DNA of 64,000 bases from Actinomycetota bacterium (GTDB taxonomy: Bacteria > Actinomycetota > Actinomycetes > Actinomycetales > Microbacteriaceae). Within the stretch, counting starts at the first letter, position 1, and each line of letters opens with the position of its first letter. Positions 47,760 to 56,024 of this stretch are shown here, in pieces. The notes beneath the pieces were generated by a model. It was not told the origin of the DNA, made no database searches, and saw only the letters and a list, made by a program, of their open reading frames with translations. The stretch spans positions 89,240 through 153,239 of the forward strand of contig CANFSP010000006.1 of the NCBI GenBank assembly GCA_947449765.1. Reading direction: 5' to 3'. Made by a program: the position numbers and the translations under genes.

Positions 47760-49328
47760 TTATGCGCCAGGGCGGCTGAGCTGGATGTTTTCCCCGTTGA
47801 AAGTGACGCTGAGTCGTTTCCACGAGGGGAGCTCGTTGACCGCCTCGATAAAGGATGCAGCATTGGTCACCGTTTTACTCATGCCTTTTCTTGCTGACTG
47901 AGAATTCCAGGTCGGTGCCACAGACGCGTTCATAGCGATGTCTGCCTGATCCTCAGGAAGCACGATGCGCAGCAGCAACTCCTCTTCGGTCAGTTCACGT
48001 CCGAGCCGTGATCCGTATTCCGCGTGCAATTGCTCAAGTGTTTTCTCGACTTTCGGCACCGACAACTCAGCTGCCCGGGGGAGAGCAGCAACCCGTGCCA
48101 GAACTTCAGGCGCGATAGGTCCTTCGGGGGTTCCAAAGTGGCCGAGAACGAACTTGAGCACTTCATCCGGGATGCGACTGTAACGCTCTTGCCCGCTCTT
48201 CGTGGCCAGTACGTTCATCAGGGCTTGGCTTCCGACGAACTGGCTGAATGGGGTCACCATGATGGGATACCCAAGATCCGCGCGCACTTGAACGGCCTCC
48301 GCAATAACGAGCGGGAGGGCATCCGACATCCCAATTTCGGCGAGTTGGCGTTTGAGTGTGCCCATCATGCCACCGGGAACCTGGTGCGTGTGAAACGACA
48401 AGTCATACTCGGTCGGCGCACCGGGCTTGAGTTGTTGGGCCGCGGCAAACTCGTGGAGCAGTGCAGACCCGCGAGCGATTGCTTCTCGGTTCACCTCAAC
48501 CTCAATGCCGAGTGCGTCAAGGTTTTCGATCAGGTGCTCAATGCTCGGTTGGGCGGTGCCGTTGGACAGCGGACCCATCCCCGTGTGGAGCACGTCGACA
48601 CCCAGCTCGGCGGCGACGAGGTAGAGGTGCGAGGCGGCGCCGGTCGTGCAGTGGCTGTGGAGCTCGAACGTCTTTTCCCCGAGAGCTTCGCGCATCATGG
48701 GAACGAGTTCACGGGTTCGTTCGGCGGTGAGCAAACCTCCGGGGTCTTTGAGGTACACCGAGTCAACAAAGGGGCTCGCGGCATAGGCGAGGGTGGCATC
48801 ACGGTATTTTTCGTCGGTGTGCACGGGGCTCTCGGTAAAGACCACACCGGCCAACACCTGAGAGATGCCTTCTTCTTTTGCCCACTGTGCAACCTTCAGC
48901 GTTTGGGCAATGTCGTTCATGGGTTCAGCAATCATGAGTCGACTGAGTCCGTGACGTGCCATCACCCGCAACGACATTCGGTAGACCGACTCGTCGGCCT
49001 TTTCCCACGACATGAATCGCATCCCTGTCGTGATACATGACAGGTGTACGTTCGGTGCAGCCGCGCGCATCCGGGCAATGCGTTCCCATGGATTTTCACC
49101 GTGAAATTTCACGCCCATCGCGAGGTGGGTCGAACTCGTAAAATCAAGCGCAAAGAGTCCCATGTCTTCGTAGATTGGCCCGATCGCCTCGGCCATTCCC
49201 GTGGTGATCCCCGTCGCTGCCCACAGGCTTTGGTTGCCATCCCGGATGCTCGTGTCGACGATCTTGATGGGCTTTCGCCTCTGCCGCGGAAGCCCGCCGG
49301 CGACGCTGAGGTTGTGTGCTGGTGACAT
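47760..49328 (-). CDS. Biotin-dependent carboxyltransferase (pyruvate carboxylase/oxaloacetate decarboxylase alpha type)
   Basis: A 522-residue protein with the TIM-barrel carboxyltransferase fold: 'IKIVDTSIRDGNQSLW' (metal Asp), 'SSTHLAMGVKFHGENPWERI', 'YLKDPGGLLTAERTREL' (Lys of the active site) and 'ELHSHCTTGAASHLY' (metal His residues). The C-terminal half is the PYC/OadA conserved region. No biotinyl domain is attached; the carrier is encoded two genes upstream. The pyruvate-type enzymes move carboxyl groups to the methyl of a 2-keto compound; here the acceptor may be another methyl ketone (inference). The start is ATG 49328, 2 bp after accC. Confidence 0.9.
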   Translation of the reverse strand: MSPAHNLSVAGGLPRQRRKPIKIVDTSIRDGNQSLWAATGITTGMAEAIGPIYEDMGLFALDFTSSTHLAMGVKFHGENPWERIARMRAAAPNVHLSCITTGMRFMSWEKADESVYRMSLRVMARHGLSRLMIAEPMNDIAQTLKVAQWAKEEGISQVLAGVVFTESPVHTDEKYRDATLAYAASPFVDSVYLKDPGGLLTAERTRELVPMMREALGEKTFELHSHCTTGAASHLYLVAAELGVDVLHTGMGPLSNGTAQPSIEHLIENLDALGIEVEVNREAIARGSALLHEFAAAQQLKPGAPTEYDLSFHTHQVPGGMMGTLKRQLAEIGMSDALPLVIAEAVQVRADLGYPIMVTPFSQFVGSQALMNVLATKSGQERYSRIPDEVLKFVLGHFGTPEGPIAPEVLARVAALPRAAELSVPKVEKTLEQLHAEYGSRLGRELTEEELLLRIVLPEDQADIAMNASVAPTWNSQSARKGMSKTVTNAASFIEAVNELPSWKRLSVTFNGENIQLSRPGA

Positions 49329-49330
49329 GA

Positions 49331-50692
49331 CTATCGAGTCTCCTTGCGTTCTTCCCACACCGGACCAAACCAGGATGTGGGAACAGGCCCCGAAGCGAAG
49401 TCTGGGTGCGAGAGCACAAATTCGTGCATCGGCAACGTGGTCTTCAGGCCTTCAATTCTGGTGTTACGGGCAGCTGCTAAAACCGCGGCGACTGCTGCTT
49501 CGCGCGAGTGTGCACGGACAATGAGTTTTGCCATGAGGCTGTCGTAGAACGGCGGGAACTTGTACCCCTCGACAATCTGAGTGTCGATTCGGATTCCGGG
49601 ACCTCGGGGCCAACTCACGCTCGAAATCGTGCCCGAGTTAGGCATAAAGTCAGCATTCGGGTCTTCGGCGTTGATTCGAATCTCCATGGCGACCGCGTGT
49701 GGCACGGGGCCCACATCCGGTAGCTCGGGATCTTGCCCAAGAGCTAAGCGCAACTGGGCGGATACCAAGTCGATACCGAAGGCTTCCTCGGTAACGGGGT
49801 GTTCGACCTGAATGCGGGCGTTGACTTCGAGAAAGACGACATCCTCGGTTTCGGTATCGACCAAGAACTCAACCGTTCCAGCGCCGCGGTACTTGAGCGC
49901 CTTTACGAGCGCGCGGGACGAGTCGTGAAGTAGCTTGCGCCGCGCATCCGAGAGATGCGGTGCCGGACACTCCTCGATGAGTTTTTGGTGTCTGCGCTGC
50001 ACCGAACAGTCGCGGTCGCCAAAAATCCAGGCACGACCGAAGCCATCTCCAAAAACCTGAACTTCAACGTGGCGAGCTTTTCCGTAGTAACGCTCGAGGT
50101 AAAGTGCCCCGTTGCCGAACGCGGCAACGGCCTCCGCTGCCGCCTGCGGAGCTAGCTCGGCCAGTTCCTCAGAGTTGTGCACGAGCCGGATGCCTCGCCC
50201 GCCGCCACCGTGAATGGCCTTGATGAGCAACGGATAGCCGATTTGCTCGCCCAAGTGCGCCACGTTGGCGACGTCCGAAATCTCGATTCCGGAGGCGACA
50301 GGTACCCCGGCATCGATTGCTACTTGTCGTGCACTGCCCTTGTCTCCGACCGCACGAAGGGTCTCTGGTCGAGGCCCGGCAAACGCGATCCCCTCCTCTT
50401 CGAGCAACTCACACAGCTTTGGTTGCTCACTGAGAAATCCATATCCGGGATGCACCACAGCAGCCCCGGCCTGCACGGCAGCTTGAGCCACCTGCTCCGG
50501 TCGCAAATATGAAGCGGCGGCCGGAGCTGGGCCGATGACAATGACGCGATCTGCGGCGCGAGCAGCGGGGGAGTCCGCATCCGCGGTACTCGCCGCGAGG
50601 ACAGGTGATGCGCCAATCCGGCGCGCGGCTGCGATGATTCGCATCGCAATCTCACCCCGGTTCGCGACCAGGACAACAGGCTTTTCTGACAT
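49331..50692 (-). CDS. accC: Biotin carboxylase subunit
   Basis: A 453-residue ATP-grasp biotin carboxylase that charges carrier biotin with bicarbonate and ATP. Motifs: 'VLVANRGEIAMRIIAAARR', 'VVHPGYGFLSEQPKL', glycine loop 'KAIHGGGGRGIRLV', 'RHVEVQVFGDGFGRAW', 'DCSVQRRHQKLIEECPAP' and 'EVNARIQVEHPVTEEAFG'. It is full length for a stand-alone subunit. Gaps to its neighbours in the operon are 2 bp each, so it works with the adjacent carrier and carboxyltransferase. Confidence 0.95.
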   Translation of the reverse strand: MSEKPVVLVANRGEIAMRIIAAARRIGASPVLAASTADADSPAARAADRVIVIGPAPAAASYLRPEQVAQAAVQAGAAVVHPGYGFLSEQPKLCELLEEEGIAFAGPRPETLRAVGDKGSARQVAIDAGVPVASGIEISDVANVAHLGEQIGYPLLIKAIHGGGGRGIRLVHNSEELAELAPQAAAEAVAAFGNGALYLERYYGKARHVEVQVFGDGFGRAWIFGDRDCSVQRRHQKLIEECPAPHLSDARRKLLHDSSRALVKALKYRGAGTVEFLVDTETEDVVFLEVNARIQVEHPVTEEAFGIDLVSAQLRLALGQDPELPDVGPVPHAVAMEIRINAEDPNADFMPNSGTISSVSWPRGPGIRIDTQIVEGYKFPPFYDSLMAKLIVRAHSREAAVAAVLAAARNTRIEGLKTTLPMHEFVLSHPDFASGPVPTSWFGPVWEERKETR

Positions 50693-50694
50693 GA

Positions 50695-51204
50695 CTAGGC
50701 GTTCGTGTCGATCTGTACCAGCGGAGTGCCGAATTCGACCGGTTCGGCATCATTGACGAGGAACTCGCCAAGCACACCCGACTTGCCTGCCACGATCGGG
50801 TTCATGAGTTTCATGATTTCGATGATTCCGATGGTGGTGTCCGCCTCGACCCGGTCGCCGGGGTGGGCGAATACATCTGCTCCCGGGGCAGGCCTGCGGT
50901 AGAACGTGCCAATCATCGGCGCGTCTATGGTTTCCCCGTGATGCGGTGTCGCGGGAGCGGGTGGCTGTGTCGCGGGAGCGGTTGCGGGTGACATCGCCTG
51001 AGCAACCTCAGCGGGCGCAGAAGTCTGCACCGCTGGAGCGGATTGAGGCGTGACTGGCAACACGGGTGCTTGTGACAAAAACGATTCCGAATTCGACAGC
51101 TGCACGGAAATATTTCCGAACGTCACACTGGCTGACTCAAAATTGCTCTCGTTGAGTTGAGCAACAAGGTTCAGCAGATCTTGCCAGGTAGGTTGTTCGG
51201 TCAT
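50695..51204 (-). CDS. accB: Biotin carboxyl carrier protein
   Basis: A 169-residue carrier. Residues 1-45 resemble the AccB N-terminal helix ('WQDLLNLVAQLNESNFESAS'), a Pro/Ala/Gln-rich linker spans 46-90, and the biotinyl domain holds Lys132 in 'IIEIMKLMNPI' (the usual motif is AMKM; here IMKL). It carries carboxybiotin between accC and the carboxyltransferase. ATG 51204 is preferred, with AAGG nine bases upstream and a 2-bp gap to the previous stop; a GTG at 51210 would overlap that stop. Confidence 0.92.
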   Translation of the reverse strand: MTEQPTWQDLLNLVAQLNESNFESASVTFGNISVQLSNSESFLSQAPVLPVTPQSAPAVQTSAPAEVAQAMSPATAPATQPPAPATPHHGETIDAPMIGTFYRRPAPGADVFAHPGDRVEADTTIGIIEIMKLMNPIVAGKSGVLGEFLVNDAEPVEFGTPLVQIDTNA

Positions 51205-51206
51205 GT

Positions 51207-53036
51207 TCACGCGCCTTCGAGAATCGTGACTTTTCCGGCGTCGCCATCCACGCGGATGCGCATACCGGTCTTAATCGTCGTGGTGCCGAATCCCGTACCG
51301 ACCACCGCGGGCAAGCCGTATTCACGCGACACGATGGCGGCGTGACACATGATGCCACCGATGTCGGAGACGGCACCCTTGATGCGGTTGAAGACTGGTG
51401 TCCAGCTGGTGTTCGTCACCGGCGCCACGAGAATTTCGCCTTCCTGAACAGTGTCCAACTGGTCGGGAGTGAGGACCACTCGGGCGATGCCTTCGACGAC
51501 ACCGGGAGCCGCGGCAAATCCGCCGAGCTCGGTCTTGCTGCCCACGCCTTCTGCCTGATCGAGCCACCGATCCACGGTCTCTGGAGTGATACCCCAAAGC
51601 ATGATGGTGAGTGGTTCACTGACATCTTCCGGAACGGGTCCGAGTGCTGGCGGGGGAGTCCAGGCAGCCAGTGCGTTGTAGATCTTCTGACGACGCTCCA
51701 CGATGGCCGGCCAGTATGCCGGGCCTTGCGCCTCGGTTCCGTGTGACCACGCAGCCTCGAGGTCGATAACCGCATCGACCACTTCGGCACGGCGGAGGAG
51801 GAAGATGTCATCTTCGCTCTTCCAGAAGCCCCACGAGGCAAAGAGTGCTCCAAATTCACGAACCTTGTTCCAGAATTCGGTCATAAACCAGTGCTCGATG
51901 TAGAAGTTGTGATTCTCCACATACGGGAACACCGTGCGCGAGAGACCGAGGGCGGCATCGAACGCCTCAAGCGCCTCGCCCGAGAGGAGGTCGCGGTAGA
52001 TGTCCGTGATTTCGTCACGCTCGGCTTGGCGCTTGTCGAGTTCACGCTCAAGAGACTCGCCGCGTCGCAGCATGCCGATGTAGTCACCGATGCCTTGAAT
52101 CGGCATGGTCATGTCGTCCACCCACGAGCGGTGGTGGTGGTACATGCCCGAGCCGTTAGAAAAGTAGAACCAGGGGTTCTTCGTCTCGGTGAGGTCAGCG
52201 AGCCACGTCTTACCGGCATCCGTACCAGAAAGTTTGGCGTTGAGGTCGGCTTCGGTTTTGGACGCGATGACGGCGTCACCTATGCCCAATTCTTCAGCGC
52301 GTTTTGCGAGTCGGCGAAGCTCGTCGTCGGGGCGGAACAGAATCACATCGATTCCGGAAACCATGCGCGAGATGGTTTGATCTTGAATGTCGGGGAAGTG
52401 CTCTTTGCACAGAAGCAAGAACTGCAGATATGCCGCGTATCCCAGGTTCAAGAACTCCGAGTGGAGCGTCCAGATTGCGTCACCCTTAGCGATGAGTTCG
52501 AGGTAGTTGGCGAGAAGCGTGTTGGCCTGTGTTGGGCCGTGAGTTGTCGTCACGTACTCCAACGTTTCGAATTCGCTGAAAGCCGGGATGCTGATGCCCT
52601 TCACAGCCGCGATTTCAGCCTTGACCCGATTTACCCAATCGTCGTAAAGGTCGTTCCAGTTCATGAAGTAGTGACCAGCTCGCACGCCGAATTCGGCAGC
52701 GCGTCGCTCAATTTCTTCGGGTGCCGGCGCGGGCAGGGCCGACATGTAGGTAAAGCCGTTGACTACGCGAACATCGAGCCCTTTAGCTGGGGGCATAGCG
52801 AAAACTCGCGTGTTGGTAACTCCTGTGCCCATAAATGCACAGTCGATAGTGATCTGGTCAAACGGAAACGAGACTTCGGGAAAGTGGAGGGAGTTACGGA
52901 ACCACGTCTTCTTGCCATCAATCTCGCGTCGACCATCCTGGAAAAGATTGTGATAGGCATACAGTTCTTGCCAGCCTTCTGCACCGGCAGGCGTTTCAAT
53001 GTCATAGGGGTCGGGGAAGCGGCGTTTGTCTGACAT
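51207..53036 (-). CDS. PEP-utilizing phosphotransferase subunit (phenylphosphate-synthase protein-1-like), no ATP-grasp domain
   Basis: A 608-residue protein. The C-terminal 90 residues are a PEP-synthase-type swivelling phosphohistidine domain: 'DIGGIMCHAAIVSREYGLPA' with His564 as phospho-carrier and 'IRVDGDAGKVTIL' at the end. The preceding 500 residues form a large substrate domain with 'GMYHHHRSWVDDMTMP'. The N-terminal ATP-grasp of PEP synthase is absent. Size and layout match the 70-kDa subunit of phenylphosphate synthase, whose ATP-binding partner is a separate protein; no such gene is in the window. ATG 53036 has GGAG eight bases upstream. First gene of the operon. Confidence 0.85.
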   Translation of the reverse strand: MSDKRRFPDPYDIETPAGAEGWQELYAYHNLFQDGRREIDGKKTWFRNSLHFPEVSFPFDQITIDCAFMGTGVTNTRVFAMPPAKGLDVRVVNGFTYMSALPAPAPEEIERRAAEFGVRAGHYFMNWNDLYDDWVNRVKAEIAAVKGISIPAFSEFETLEYVTTTHGPTQANTLLANYLELIAKGDAIWTLHSEFLNLGYAAYLQFLLLCKEHFPDIQDQTISRMVSGIDVILFRPDDELRRLAKRAEELGIGDAVIASKTEADLNAKLSGTDAGKTWLADLTETKNPWFYFSNGSGMYHHHRSWVDDMTMPIQGIGDYIGMLRRGESLERELDKRQAERDEITDIYRDLLSGEALEAFDAALGLSRTVFPYVENHNFYIEHWFMTEFWNKVREFGALFASWGFWKSEDDIFLLRRAEVVDAVIDLEAAWSHGTEAQGPAYWPAIVERRQKIYNALAAWTPPPALGPVPEDVSEPLTIMLWGITPETVDRWLDQAEGVGSKTELGGFAAAPGVVEGIARVVLTPDQLDTVQEGEILVAPVTNTSWTPVFNRIKGAVSDIGGIMCHAAIVSREYGLPAVVGTGFGTTTIKTGMRIRVDGDAGKVTILEGA

Positions 53037-53113
53037 GGGGTGGCTCCAAACTTCGTTGTTGGGACATCGAGTGTTCTCAGTGTCGCGCCAAACCGGACAT
53101 CCGCGCAACTTTA

Positions 53114-53132
53114 TTTTTCACTGAGTGAAAAA
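53114..53132. promoter_or_regulatory. IclR operator 1 (perfect 19-bp palindrome)
   Basis: TTTTTCACTGAGTGAAAAA is a perfect dyad centred at 53123, in the divergent gap between the phosphotransferase operon and the IclR gene. A near-copy stands ahead of the acetoacetyl-CoA synthetase gene. Confidence 0.8.
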
Positions 53133-53139
53133 CTACGTA

Positions 53140-53168
53140 CTGACTTTATGGCCGTGTCTCGGTAAAGT
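53140..53168 (+). promoter_or_regulatory. Candidate promoter of the IclR gene
   Basis: CTGACT (53140-53145), a 17-bp spacer and TAAAGT (53163-53168) precede the ATG at 53178 by 9 nt. The operator ends 7 bp upstream of the -35 box, so bound IclR could repress or activate. Confidence 0.45.
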
Positions 53169-53177
53169 GAAGTCATC

Positions 53178-53963
53178 ATGAGCGATGAAGTTCTGTATCC
53201 GAAGAGCACGGCAAAGTCCGTGACCGCGCGCGCGCTGGCCGTGCTGGGAGCCTTTCGGGTGGATGAGCCAGCCATGACACTCAGTCAGCTCGCGCGCGTT
53301 GCCGGTTTGCCCGTTGCTACGGTCTATCGTCTCGCTGGGGAATTGGAAGAAGGTCGCTTCCTCGAGCGTGACAGTTCGGGACTGTATCGGCTTGGCGTGC
53401 GCATGTGGGAGATGGGTCTGCTGACCCCGGTTCACGGTCACCTACGTGAGACAGCGATGCCCTTTTTGCTCAACCTGCAGTACGCCACACGCGAGACGGT
53501 TCAGATGGCGGTGTGTGATGGCTCGGATGCTGTTTACATTGAAAAATTGACGATGAACACCGCAACGCCGGTGCAGACACGCGTTGGTTCGCGCATCCCG
53601 CTTCATGCCACCGCGGTGGGCGAAGCCATCCTCGCTTACAGCGATCCTGCATTCATCGAGGTGATGACGAGTATGCCGTTGACACGATTCACCGATCGGA
53701 CAATGACGACCAAGCGGGTGCTGCTCAAAGAACTAGAGGCGATTCGAGAACGAGGCTTTTCGCATTCAACAGAGGAGTACCTTCCCGGCTCCACAGCGGT
53801 CGCCGCACCGGTCGTGGTGAACGGTCGAGTTGAGGGCGCCATTGGCGTAGTGAATTACGAGCTTCGCAAAGACCTCGATTCGGTCGTCCCGGAATTATTG
53901 GCGGCGTGTGCTGGCCTCGGCGCGAGGCTCGAAGAGCTCACCACTCGGGCCGACGCGTCGTAA
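53178..53963 (+). CDS. IclR-family regulator of the carboxylase cluster
   Basis: A 261-residue IclR protein. The winged HTH is at about 12-75 ('TARALAVLGAF', 'TLSQLARVAGLPVATVYRLA', 'SGLYRLGVRMWEMG'), and the effector domain follows with 'YIEKLTMNTATPVQTRVGSR', 'IPLHATAVGEAILAY' and 'GSTAVAAPVVVNGRVEGAIG'. It is divergent from the phosphotransferase-biotin carboxylase operon and upstream of the acetoacetyl-CoA synthetase gene. Palindromes on both sides of the gene strongly suggest that it controls both units and itself. The effector is probably the pathway substrate. Confidence 0.93.
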   Translation: MSDEVLYPKSTAKSVTARALAVLGAFRVDEPAMTLSQLARVAGLPVATVYRLAGELEEGRFLERDSSGLYRLGVRMWEMGLLTPVHGHLRETAMPFLLNLQYATRETVQMAVCDGSDAVYIEKLTMNTATPVQTRVGSRIPLHATAVGEAILAYSDPAFIEVMTSMPLTRFTDRTMTTKRVLLKELEAIRERGFSHSTEEYLPGSTAVAAPVVVNGRVEGAIGVVNYELRKDLDSVVPELLAACAGLGARLEELTTRADAS

Positions 53964-53983
53964 CTTTTTCATTCAGTGAAAAG
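53964..53983. promoter_or_regulatory. IclR operator 2, ahead of acetoacetyl-CoA synthetase gene
   Basis: CTTTTTCATTCAGTGAAAAG starts directly after the IclR stop codon. Over 19 bp (53965-53983) it differs from operator 1 at three positions. It lies 25 bp before the synthetase ATG at 54008. Confidence 0.75.
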
Positions 53984-54007
53984 AATTTTTTCAAGGAAAG
54001 GCAAGAT

Positions 54008-56017
54008 ATGCAGTCGACGTCCCAGGGTCGCCTCCTCCGTCCGGCGCCACCGCGTTCGCAGTGGTCGGACACTCAGACCGGTCGATTCTTCGAGCGGATA
54101 GAGCGTGAGACGGGTGAACACTTCGAGACTTATCGAGACGCCTGGCAGTGGAGTGTTGATAACCTCGACGCGTTTTGGGGTGAGCTATGGCGCGAAGCCG
54201 ACATCATCGAGCACGCTCCCTACACACACGTTCTCGCGTCAGAACACATGCCCGGGGCCGCATGGTTTCCTGGAGCCCTAATCAATTGGGGTGAGCATCT
54301 GGTACGCGGATTGCGTTCTCAGGGAGACAAGCCCATGCTGATTGCGCGGAGTCAAACCCGCGACGACTTCGAGTTGACCGGAGACGAGACGGTCGACCTC
54401 GTGACACGCATCCAGCAGGGACTCATTCGTGCCGGCGTGGGCAAGGGTGACCGAGTCGTGGGCTACTTGCCCAACATCCCCGAGATCGTGGCGCTCTTTA
54501 TTGCAGCGACATCTCTGGGTGCGATTTTTTGCTCAGTGCCGCCCGAAATGGGTACCCGAAGTGTTCTCGATCGCATCACGCAGCTCGAACCGACCTTGAT
54601 CGTGGCTCTTGATGGGTACACCTGGGGCACCAAACAGATCAGTCGCGTTGACGAGCTAGCCGCAATACGCGAGGCGTTGCCCGGCATTACCGCTGTACTC
54701 GTGCCCTATCTCAATAGCGATGCGGATGTTCCGCCCGGCGTCATCCCATGGAGCGAGTTCACCTCCACCGCGGGCGATTACATCGTCGAACCCTTGCCGT
54801 TTGACGCGCCACTCGTCGTGCTCTTTTCGTCCGGCACAACCGGTAAGCCCAAAGCGATCGTCCACGGACATGGTGGTCTGCTCATCACGCACATGCGTGA
54901 CCTCCGTCTGATGTTCAACATCGATGAACGCGACAAGACGTTCTGGTTTTCCACCACCGGGTGGATGGTCTGGACGCTCAGCGTGTCCACCCTGATGACC
55001 GGTGCGTCCATGGTGCTCATGGATGGTGACCCCAACTGGCCGGCTCTCGATGGCGAGTGGTCGCAGTGGGCGATGCTCGGCACAACGGGAGCGACCTATT
55101 TTGCGACCGGTTCCGCCTATCTGGGCGCGAGTGCGCATGCGGCTATTGACCCGGCACGAAAATGGGACTTGAGCAAACTCAGAGAAATTCAGTGCTCAGG
55201 CTCGCCCCTTGCCGCTGACGTAGCGGTCTGGGTCTACGAGCACGTGAATCCTGACGTGCTGTTGAGCCCGGCATCGGGTGGTACCGATATTTGTTCCGGT
55301 TTCCTCTCCGGATCTGCTCTTGCCGGAGTCTATGCCGGAGAAATGTCAGTACCCATGCTCGGCGTGGCGATTGACTCGTGGAGTCCTGAGGGGCAAACGG
55401 TTCCGATCGGGGAGCCGGGTGAGTTGGTCTGCACCAAGCCGCTACCGTCGATGCCAGTGTTTTTTTGGGGTGACACAAACAATGAGCGTTACACCGCATC
55501 CTATTTTGATGTCTATCCCGGGATTTGGCGTCACGGTGACTGGTTGATTCACACCGAACGTGACACGTGGATCATTTCAGGTCGCTCCGATGCCACGCTC
55601 AATCGGGGCGGTGTGCGACTCGGCACTGCCGAGTTCTACGGCGTGCTCGACCCGCTGCCCGGAATCGCCGACTCGATGGTCCTCCACTTCGAGGACCCCG
55701 CCGGAGGGATGGGACAACTCGTGCTGCTCGCCGTCTCCACCGAGGGCGCCGATCGCGATGCACTCGAGAAAGCAATTCGCACGAGCATCCGCACTGAACT
55801 CTCACCCCGGCACGTGCCCGACGTCATCGTTTGGACACCGAGTGTCCCGAGGACCGCGACGGGAAAGCGCCTTGAGATTCCACTCAAGCGCGTGGTGCAA
55901 CTCACTCGTGAGGGTAAGCCCATCGAGGCAAGCGTGATGGATCGCGGGGTTCTTGTTTACCCCGATGATGTCGACGCCATCGTGAACGCCGTGATTGCGG
56001 TGCTTCCCGCTTCATAA
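54008..56017 (+). CDS. aacS: Acetoacetyl-CoA synthetase
   Basis: A 669-residue ANL-superfamily ligase of the acetoacetyl-CoA synthetase type, which converts acetoacetate, ATP and CoA to acetoacetyl-CoA. The AMP-binding motif 'LFSSGTTGKPKAIVHGHGG' is near 270, then 'FWFSTTGWMVWTLSVSTLMT', 'LSPASGGTDICSGFLSGS' and 'WRHGDWLIHTERDTWIISGR'. The adenylation Lys is in 'PRTATGKRLEIPLKRVV' near 617. The family-specific front 'FERIERETGEHFETYRDAW' is present. The ATG at 54008 has AAAGG six bases upstream. It is controlled from its own operator. Confidence 0.9.
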   Translation: MQSTSQGRLLRPAPPRSQWSDTQTGRFFERIERETGEHFETYRDAWQWSVDNLDAFWGELWREADIIEHAPYTHVLASEHMPGAAWFPGALINWGEHLVRGLRSQGDKPMLIARSQTRDDFELTGDETVDLVTRIQQGLIRAGVGKGDRVVGYLPNIPEIVALFIAATSLGAIFCSVPPEMGTRSVLDRITQLEPTLIVALDGYTWGTKQISRVDELAAIREALPGITAVLVPYLNSDADVPPGVIPWSEFTSTAGDYIVEPLPFDAPLVVLFSSGTTGKPKAIVHGHGGLLITHMRDLRLMFNIDERDKTFWFSTTGWMVWTLSVSTLMTGASMVLMDGDPNWPALDGEWSQWAMLGTTGATYFATGSAYLGASAHAAIDPARKWDLSKLREIQCSGSPLAADVAVWVYEHVNPDVLLSPASGGTDICSGFLSGSALAGVYAGEMSVPMLGVAIDSWSPEGQTVPIGEPGELVCTKPLPSMPVFFWGDTNNERYTASYFDVYPGIWRHGDWLIHTERDTWIISGRSDATLNRGGVRLGTAEFYGVLDPLPGIADSMVLHFEDPAGGMGQLVLLAVSTEGADRDALEKAIRTSIRTELSPRHVPDVIVWTPSVPRTATGKRLEIPLKRVVQLTREGKPIEASVMDRGVLVYPDDVDAIVNAVIAVLPAS

Positions 56018-56024
56018 TGAAAGC

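Noticed and set aside
48024..49040. 338-codon plus-strand frame opposite the carboxyltransferase gene
   Set aside because: Shadow of a well-recognised enzyme gene; no motif or start signal.
51891..53033. 380-codon plus-strand open frame opposite the phosphotransferase gene
   Set aside because: The minus-strand gene has a clear phosphohistidine domain and a good ribosome site; the plus-strand frame has neither and is a shadow.
46049..53036. Plain acetyl-/propionyl-CoA carboxylase operon
   Set aside because: The carboxyltransferase is of the pyruvate carboxylase/OadA TIM-barrel type, not the AccD/PccB crotonase type needed for acyl-CoA substrates.
55995..56024. Upstream TTG start for dinB
   Set aside because: It lies within aacS; GTG 56025 starts right before the conserved ILHVDMDAFF segment and fits the family length.
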